DNA of 19,817 bases from CAYVZU01 sp964455935 (GTDB lineage Bacteria; Fibrobacterota; CAYVZU01), in assembly GCA_964455935.1 (NCBI GenBank), contig CAYVZU010000071.1, positions 1 to 19,817 of the forward strand. The letters are read 5' to 3'. The notes beneath the pieces are model-generated. The model was not told where the DNA came from, did no database searches, and worked only from the letters and a program-made list of their open reading frames with translations. Below are positions 15,013 through 19,817 of the stretch, in pieces. The position numbers and the translations under genes were made by a program. Each line of letters starts with the position of its first letter. Position 1 is the first letter of the stretch.

Positions 15013-18000
15013 ATGCCCCGTCGAGCGGACATTGAGAAAGTCATGATTATCGGCTCCGGACCAATCGTAATCGGTCAAGCTTGTGAGTTCGACTACTCGG
15101 GGACCCAGGCCTGCAAAGCCCTTCGCGCCCTTGGCTACAAGATCGTCCTGGTCAACTCGAACCCGGCCACGATCATGACCGATCCCGGCACGGCCGATGT
15201 CACATATATCGAACCGCTCAATTTGGAAACCATGACAAAGATCATCGAAAAAGAGCGGCCCGATGCGCTGCTTCCCAATCTGGGGGGACAATCGGGGCTT
15301 AACCTGTCCTCGGAGCTGGCCAAGGCGGGCGTCCTTGAGAAATACGGAGTCAAGATCATTGGCGTCAATATCGACGCCATTGAGCGGGGCGAGGATCGAA
15401 AGGCCTTCAAGGAAACCATGGCCCGACTGGGTATCGATATGCCCAAGAGCGAATTGGCCTACACGGTCGAGGAAGCGGAGAAGGTCGCATCGGAACTCGG
15501 CTATCCGGTCGTTGTGCGGCCGGCCTATACAATGGGCGGAACGGGCGGCGGGCTGGCCTATAACGTGGAAGAGCTGCGAACGATCACGGGCCGCGGTCTT
15601 ACGGCCAGCCTGATCGGCCAGGTTCTGATTGAGGAAGCCGTGGTGGGCTGGGAAGAACTGGAATTGGAAGTGGTGCGCGACTCGAAAAATCAGATGATTA
15701 CCGTCTGCTTTATTGAAAACATCGACGCCATGGGCGTGCATACCGGCGACTCATTCTGCTCGGCGCCCATGCTGACGATCAAGCCCGAGCTGCAGCAGAA
15801 ACTGCAGAAATGGTCGTATGCCATTGCCGAAGCCATTGGCGTGATCGGCGGCACAAACGTTCAGTTTGCGCACGATCCCAAAACCGGCCGCGTTGTGATC
15901 ATCGAAATCAACCCGCGCACATCGCGTTCCTCGGCTCTGGCTTCGAAGGCGACGGGATTTCCCATCGCGCTTGTGTCCGCCAAGCTGGCCGGCGGTTTGA
16001 ACCTCGATGAAATCCCCTATTGGCGCGACGGAACCCTGGAGAAGTACATTCCCTGGGGCGACTACGTGGTCATCAAGTTCGCCCGTTGGGCGTTTGAGAA
16101 GTTCAAGGGATCCGAGGACAAGCTGGGAACCCAGATGAAAGCCGTTGGCGAGGTGATGAGCATCGGTAAGAATTATAAGGAAGCTTATCAAAAGGCGATC
16201 CGTTCTCTGGAGAACGGGCGCTACGGTTTGGGTTTTGTAAAGGATTTCAATCGAAGATCGCTTCCCGAGCTTTTAACACTTTTGCGCGAGCCCACGAGCG
16301 AGCGTCAATTCATCCTGTATGAGGCCCTGCGCAAAGGCGCCGAAGTCGACGAGTTGTTCCATCTTACCCACATCAAACACTGGTTCCTGCAGCAGATGAA
16401 GGAACTGGTCGAGCTTGAGGAGAAGATCCTGACTTACAAGGGCCGAGATCTGCCCGACCTGCTTCTGGTCCAGGCGAAGAAGGACGGTTTTGCCGACAAA
16501 TACCTGGCCAAGTTGCTTGGGATCTCGGAGAAGCGCATTCGCGACCGGCGCAAAGCCCTAGGAGTGGTCGAGGCCTGGCACCCCGTGCCGGTGAGCGGAG
16601 TCGAGAATGCAGCCTATTATTATTCCACCTACAATGCGTCCGACAACGTGCCGGTCAGCGATCAACGCAAGATTATGATTCTTGGCGGAGGGCCCAACCG
16701 GATTGGCCAGGGCATTGAGTTCGATTACTGCTGCGTGCATGCCGCCTTTGCCCTGCGCGATCAGGGGTTCGAGACGATTATGGTCAACTGCAATCCCGAG
16801 ACGGTCTCGACGGACTATGATACCTCGGACAAGCTGTATTTCGAACCCCTGACGGTGGAAGACGTTCTGTCGATCTATGAGAAGGAAAAACCCGAAGGCA
16901 TGATCGTGCAATTCGGCGGCCAGACGCCCCTGAATATCGCAACGGAACTGGCCGAAGCCGGAGTGAAAATTCTGGGCACCAGTGTCGATACGATTAACCT
17001 GGCCGAAGACCGCGACCTGTTTCGCAAAATGATGGAACGAATGGAAATTCCCATGCCCGAATCGGGAATGGCGAGCAACTTGGGCGAAGCGCTTTTGGTG
17101 GCCGGCCGCATCGGATACCCGGTCATGGTCCGCCCATCGTTTGTCCTTGGGGGGCGCGGCATGGAGGTGGTGTACGATGAAGACATGCTGCGTGAATACG
17201 TGGCCAAGGCCGTGGATGTGACGCCCGAACGGCCCATTCTCATTGATCGTTTTCTGAACAATGCGCTGGAGTGCGAAGCCGACGCGCTGGCCGACGGGGT
17301 CGATGCTGTTGTCCCAGCCGTGATGGAACATATCGAGCTGGCTGGGGTTCATTCGGGGGACTCGGCCTGTGTCATCCCTCCCGTGAGCATTCCGCAGAAG
17401 CACCTGGATACGATCAACGAATATACCCGGCGCATTGCCCGCGAGTTGGGTGTGGTCGGGTTGATGAACATGCAATACGCCATCGAGAAGGATAGGGTTT
17501 ACGTATTGGAGGCCAATCCGCGCGCCTCGCGAACCGTGCCGCTGGTTTCGAAGGTATGCAACATTCAAATGGCCCGCATTGCCACGCAGTTGATGCTGGG
17601 CAAACGTCTTTCGGAACTCAACGTGAAGTCCAGGAAGGTGAAGCATTTTGGAGTCAAGGAGGCGGTGTTCCCATTCGACAAGATGCCCGAGGTGGATCCC
17701 ATTCTAGGTCCGGAAATGCGCTCGACCGGAGAGGTGCTGGGTATGGCGGATTCCTACGGCATGGCATTTTTTAAAGCCCAGGAAGCGGCCAAGCAGGAGT
17801 TGCCGGTCAGCGGGAGCGTGTTAATGAGCATCTCAAACCCAGACAAGGAAGCGGCACTGGATGTGGCCCGGCAATTCAGCAATTTGGGCATGAAAATTAT
17901 TTCGACGCAGGGCACATACGACTACCTGAAAGAAAAGGGCATTGATTCCGAATTGGTGCGGAAGCTTCACGAAGGTCGGCCAAATATTCTGGATTTAATC

Positions 18001-18213
18001 GTGAATCGGCAGATCCGGCTTGTGGTGAACACTCCGGCCGGCAAGCAAAGCAAGCATGATGATTCCTATATCCGCAAGGCCGCCATCAAGCACAAGATTC
18101 CCTATATAACGACCTTGCGGTCGGCCATGGCGTCGGCCCATGGTATCACCGAGCGTCGAAAACGACCCACCGTTGTGAAGTCGCTGCAGGAATATCATAC
18201 GGATATAAAGTGA
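15013..18213 (+). CDS. carB: Carbamoyl-phosphate synthase large subunit
   Basis: Makes carbamoyl phosphate from bicarbonate, ammonia and two ATP for pyrimidine and arginine synthesis. 1066 residues, full length. Both homologous ATP-grasp halves are complete: the first opens with IIGSGPIVIGQACEFDYSG and has INPRTSRSSALASKATG; the second opens with ILGGGPNRIGQGIEFDYCC and has ANPRASRTVPLVSK. An oligomerisation region lies between them. The C-terminal MGS-like regulatory domain, where UMP, IMP or ornithine act in known enzymes, is present (VRKLHEGRPNILD, VVNTPAGKQ). GGGAAGG lies before ATG 15013. The glutaminase subunit gene carA is not in the window, so ammonia supply must come from a gene elsewhere. 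The long open frame opposite (16558-17646, minus) is a codon shadow. Confidence 0.97.
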   Translation: MPRRADIEKVMIIGSGPIVIGQACEFDYSGTQACKALRALGYKIVLVNSNPATIMTDPGTADVTYIEPLNLETMTKIIEKERPDALLPNLGGQSGLNLSSELAKAGVLEKYGVKIIGVNIDAIERGEDRKAFKETMARLGIDMPKSELAYTVEEAEKVASELGYPVVVRPAYTMGGTGGGLAYNVEELRTITGRGLTASLIGQVLIEEAVVGWEELELEVVRDSKNQMITVCFIENIDAMGVHTGDSFCSAPMLTIKPELQQKLQKWSYAIAEAIGVIGGTNVQFAHDPKTGRVVIIEINPRTSRSSALASKATGFPIALVSAKLAGGLNLDEIPYWRDGTLEKYIPWGDYVVIKFARWAFEKFKGSEDKLGTQMKAVGEVMSIGKNYKEAYQKAIRSLENGRYGLGFVKDFNRRSLPELLTLLREPTSERQFILYEALRKGAEVDELFHLTHIKHWFLQQMKELVELEEKILTYKGRDLPDLLLVQAKKDGFADKYLAKLLGISEKRIRDRRKALGVVEAWHPVPVSGVENAAYYYSTYNASDNVPVSDQRKIMILGGGPNRIGQGIEFDYCCVHAAFALRDQGFETIMVNCNPETVSTDYDTSDKLYFEPLTVEDVLSIYEKEKPEGMIVQFGGQTPLNIATELAEAGVKILGTSVDTINLAEDRDLFRKMMERMEIPMPESGMASNLGEALLVAGRIGYPVMVRPSFVLGGRGMEVVYDEDMLREYVAKAVDVTPERPILIDRFLNNALECEADALADGVDAVVPAVMEHIELAGVHSGDSACVIPPVSIPQKHLDTINEYTRRIARELGVVGLMNMQYAIEKDRVYVLEANPRASRTVPLVSKVCNIQMARIATQLMLGKRLSELNVKSRKVKHFGVKEAVFPFDKMPEVDPILGPEMRSTGEVLGMADSYGMAFFKAQEAAKQELPVSGSVLMSISNPDKEAALDVARQFSNLGMKIISTQGTYDYLKEKGIDSELVRKLHEGRPNILDLIVNRQIRLVVNTPAGKQSKHDDSYIRKAAIKHKIPYITTLRSAMASAHGITERRKRPTVVKSLQEYHTDIK

Positions 18214-18218
18214 GATAA

Positions 18219-18248
18219 AGACCTGCAGGGCTGCTGTCCTGCAGGTCT
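18219..18248 (+). terminator. Terminator hairpin after carB
   Basis: An 11-bp perfect stem (AGACCTGCAGG 18219-18229 against CCTGCAGGTCT 18238-18248) with an 8-base loop, starting six bases after the carB stop. It is followed by CTTCATAA, so the U-tract is poor, but stem strength and position make it a likely terminator. Confidence 0.7.
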
Positions 18249-18352
18249 CTTCATAACAGGAATCACCAATTCCATCACTCAATCGACCGAGCCGCCTCAA
18301 CTGGCCGAGGTTTGACTTTCGTCGGTTGTTTGGACCATAAAAGGTTATTATT

Positions 18353-19540
18353 TTGCCACGTAATCCTATGTGTTACCCCAAGGCGGCTCGTTACTTAGCA
18401 AGATGCGGAATGCTGCTGGCGCTTTTGTGCGCCGTTTTTGTATGCCGCCAGCAGGAATCGAATCCATACTGCGATCCAAAGCTTGTCGCCTCGCGCGGAG
18501 ACTGCTTTCTCTACCAGGCCGCTTGCCGAAAGCCGGCCCTGTTCATGCTGCCGATCGCCTCGGGCGATACGCTTCTTACGGCCTACAATGGAAAAATGAA
18601 AGTGGCATTCAATGATTCCGATTATATCGTGCTGGGCGTCAATTCCAAGGCCGTTGTGTCGTACAATGACAGCTTGGACGTGGTCATCATGGTGCTTCAC
18701 GGAAAGATCTACGCCAATGTATCGATCTTGCCCTTAAAGGGTTCCTTCAAAACGCGGACCCGGAAGGTCAGCGCGAGCGTGAAGGGAACTGCATTCACCG
18801 TGGAGGTCGATGAGGAAGAGACGATTGTTCAGGTGCTGGAGGGTAAGGTGAACGTAACCGATAAAGACTCGCTATGTCCCATAATTGTGAAGCAGGGCGA
18901 GCGCGCCGTGGTCAATCCGGGCCAGTATCCCTGCCAGATCAAGCGCACCACCCTGCAGGAGCTGAAGTCCCTTGTGGACTGGGTGGGAAAGTCGTTTGTT
19001 CGGCTCCGCGATATTCCCGACTACAGACAGGATATGTCTTATGCGAAGATGCTGGCTAGGTTGGACGTGCTTCCGGCGGGCATGTTGAAGGATCCGATTC
19101 TTCGCGAGGTGAATTTTCAAAAAGACGAAGAGCCGTTGGAAATCCGGGAGGAAGGGCGCGGCAGTGCCACGGAGAGGGCTGGAGTGCGGAGAATTGAGAG
19201 GCCCAGGGCAATTCAATTGCGAAAACGATACCTTCCGGAAGACTCTCTGCGAAGCCCCGAGTGCATTCACGCTGTGATTCAGCAAAACCTGGTCTCGTCG
19301 GTGAAGCTGCTGTACAATCAGCAGTTGCGGAGGGCCGGCCCTTTTGAGGGGAGAATCCTGATTCGATTCACCATTCTGCCCGATGGTCGGGCCATGAACC
19401 CCACCGTCGTATCCTCTTCAACGCAAAGGCCGGATTTTGACGCCACCGTGAAATCCAGGATTTGCGAAATACGCTTTCCTCCCGTCAAGGCGGTCGGCGA
19501 GGTCTCGATCGTATATCCTTTCGATTTCAAGGTGGATTGA
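18353..19540 (+). CDS. FecR-domain protein with AgmX/TonB-type C-terminal domain
   Basis: 395 residues from TTG 18353, which has AAAAGG eight bases upstream; ATG 18368 or 18410 are alternatives without such a site. A basic N-terminus and hydrophobic stretch (20-30) suggest export, possibly as a lipoprotein at Cys31, but VFVC is not a standard lipobox. A FecR-like domain spans about 70-192 (SASVKGTAFTVEV, VQVLEGKVNV). A charged linker follows to about 300. The last 95 residues match the AgmX/PglI or TonB C-terminal type (CIHAVIQQNLVSSVKLLYNQ, GRILIRFTILPDGRAMNPTV, IVYPFDF). TonB-type ends contact outer-membrane partners; FecR-type domains occur in the periplasm. Eight or more cysteines before residue 200 could form disulfides. 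It probably acts in the envelope; its partner is unknown. Confidence 0.85.
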   Translation: MPRNPMCYPKAARYLARCGMLLALLCAVFVCRQQESNPYCDPKLVASRGDCFLYQAACRKPALFMLPIASGDTLLTAYNGKMKVAFNDSDYIVLGVNSKAVVSYNDSLDVVIMVLHGKIYANVSILPLKGSFKTRTRKVSASVKGTAFTVEVDEEETIVQVLEGKVNVTDKDSLCPIIVKQGERAVVNPGQYPCQIKRTTLQELKSLVDWVGKSFVRLRDIPDYRQDMSYAKMLARLDVLPAGMLKDPILREVNFQKDEEPLEIREEGRGSATERAGVRRIERPRAIQLRKRYLPEDSLRSPECIHAVIQQNLVSSVKLLYNQQLRRAGPFEGRILIRFTILPDGRAMNPTVVSSSTQRPDFDATVKSRICEIRFPPVKAVGEVSIVYPFDFKVD

Positions 19541-19739
19541 TTCGGACTGTTAGGGCTTGCGTCATCGGTGCCGCTCTTAAGAAATTACGCGGGTACCTAT
19601 GCGGCGCGAGGGCCGCCACGCAACGAATGGAGTATCGGATGGGGTTTTGCGTTCAGGGCGAGGATAGGTGGCTTTACTACCTGATTCAGGTTGCCAATGG
19701 GCTCACGGCTTCTTCAATGATCCCATTTCGCGACGAGGT
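19541..19739 (+). other. Short stretch after the FecR-TonB gene
   Basis: No terminator, RNA gene or convincing CDS is seen. A frame overlapping the end of the previous gene continues to 19743, but lacks a ribosome binding site and domain character. Confidence 0.4.
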
Positions 19740-19817
19740 ATGAAAACTCTTGGTGCGGACCATATCTATCTGGTCACCGATCTGGAAACAATGAAAGAAA
19801 AAGGCGGGAGCCTATAC
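19740..19817 (+). CDS. Possible start of a gene running off the right edge
   Basis: An open frame begins at ATG 19740 (MKTLGADHIYLVTDLE...) and is still open at the window end; GTG 19668 in the same frame is an alternative start. GAGG lies only two bases before the ATG, too close for a good ribosome binding site. Only 26 codons are visible, so no function can be proposed. Confidence 0.22.
   Translation, partial: MKTLGADHIYLVTDLETMKEKGGSLY

Noticed and set aside
16558..17646. A 362-codon open frame on the minus strand opposite carB
   Set aside because: It lies wholly antisense to a conserved carB region, is His/Asn/Gly-rich without domain character, and such shadow frames are common opposite GC-rich genes.

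Overview
The window is bacterial chromosome, mostly housekeeping genes at moderate-to-high GC, with no sign of phage, transposase or CRISPR. Several traits point to the FCB group (Fibrobacterota/Bacteroidota and relatives, or an uncultured neighbouring phylum). These are a short group-1 sigma factor without region 1.1, a PurF-like protein beginning MGGFFG like those I recall from Bacteroidota, and an envelope protein ending in an AgmX/TonB-type domain. This placement is inference, not proof.

Layout. Positions 3-2931 hold the 3' part of topA and an overlapping hemW-like radical SAM gene. Positions 2932-4052 form a 1.1 kb region without a recognised gene; it is AT-richer in places and holds three adjacent hairpins, a 59-residue ORF with a strong ribosome binding site, and possible gene debris. 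Positions 4053-5795 hold serS and tsaE, two translation genes. Positions 5796-6688 hold no recognised protein gene. They contain an initiator tRNA gene on the minus strand with a strong terminator, what looks like a decayed copy of its 5' half, and a foldable element before asnB. Positions 6689-9860 hold an asparagine synthase-type amidotransferase and a family 4 glycosyltransferase in one operon, probably for surface polysaccharide. A primary-type sigma factor follows (10152-11006), converging on a large FecR/Ig/PKD envelope protein on the minus strand (11079-13319). Divergent from that are a PurF homologue without its glutaminase nucleophile (13525-14928) and full-length carB (15013-18213). 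A FecR-AgmX/TonB fusion protein closes the readable part (18353-19540).

How the genes relate. The purF-like gene and carB sit 84 bp apart and probably share a transcript. Both families normally depend on glutamine-derived ammonia, yet the first has lost its glutamine site and carA is not present here. The two FecR-domain proteins flank this pair, share the FecR fold but carry different C-terminal modules, and come with no FecI sigma factor or TonB-dependent receptor.

Most worth a second look: the glutaminase-dead PurF homologue, the FecR-AgmX/TonB fusion, the tRNA 5'-half relic with the C1-U72 initiator tRNA, and the small-ORF/hairpin region between hemW and serS. No clearly new multi-gene system is demonstrated.
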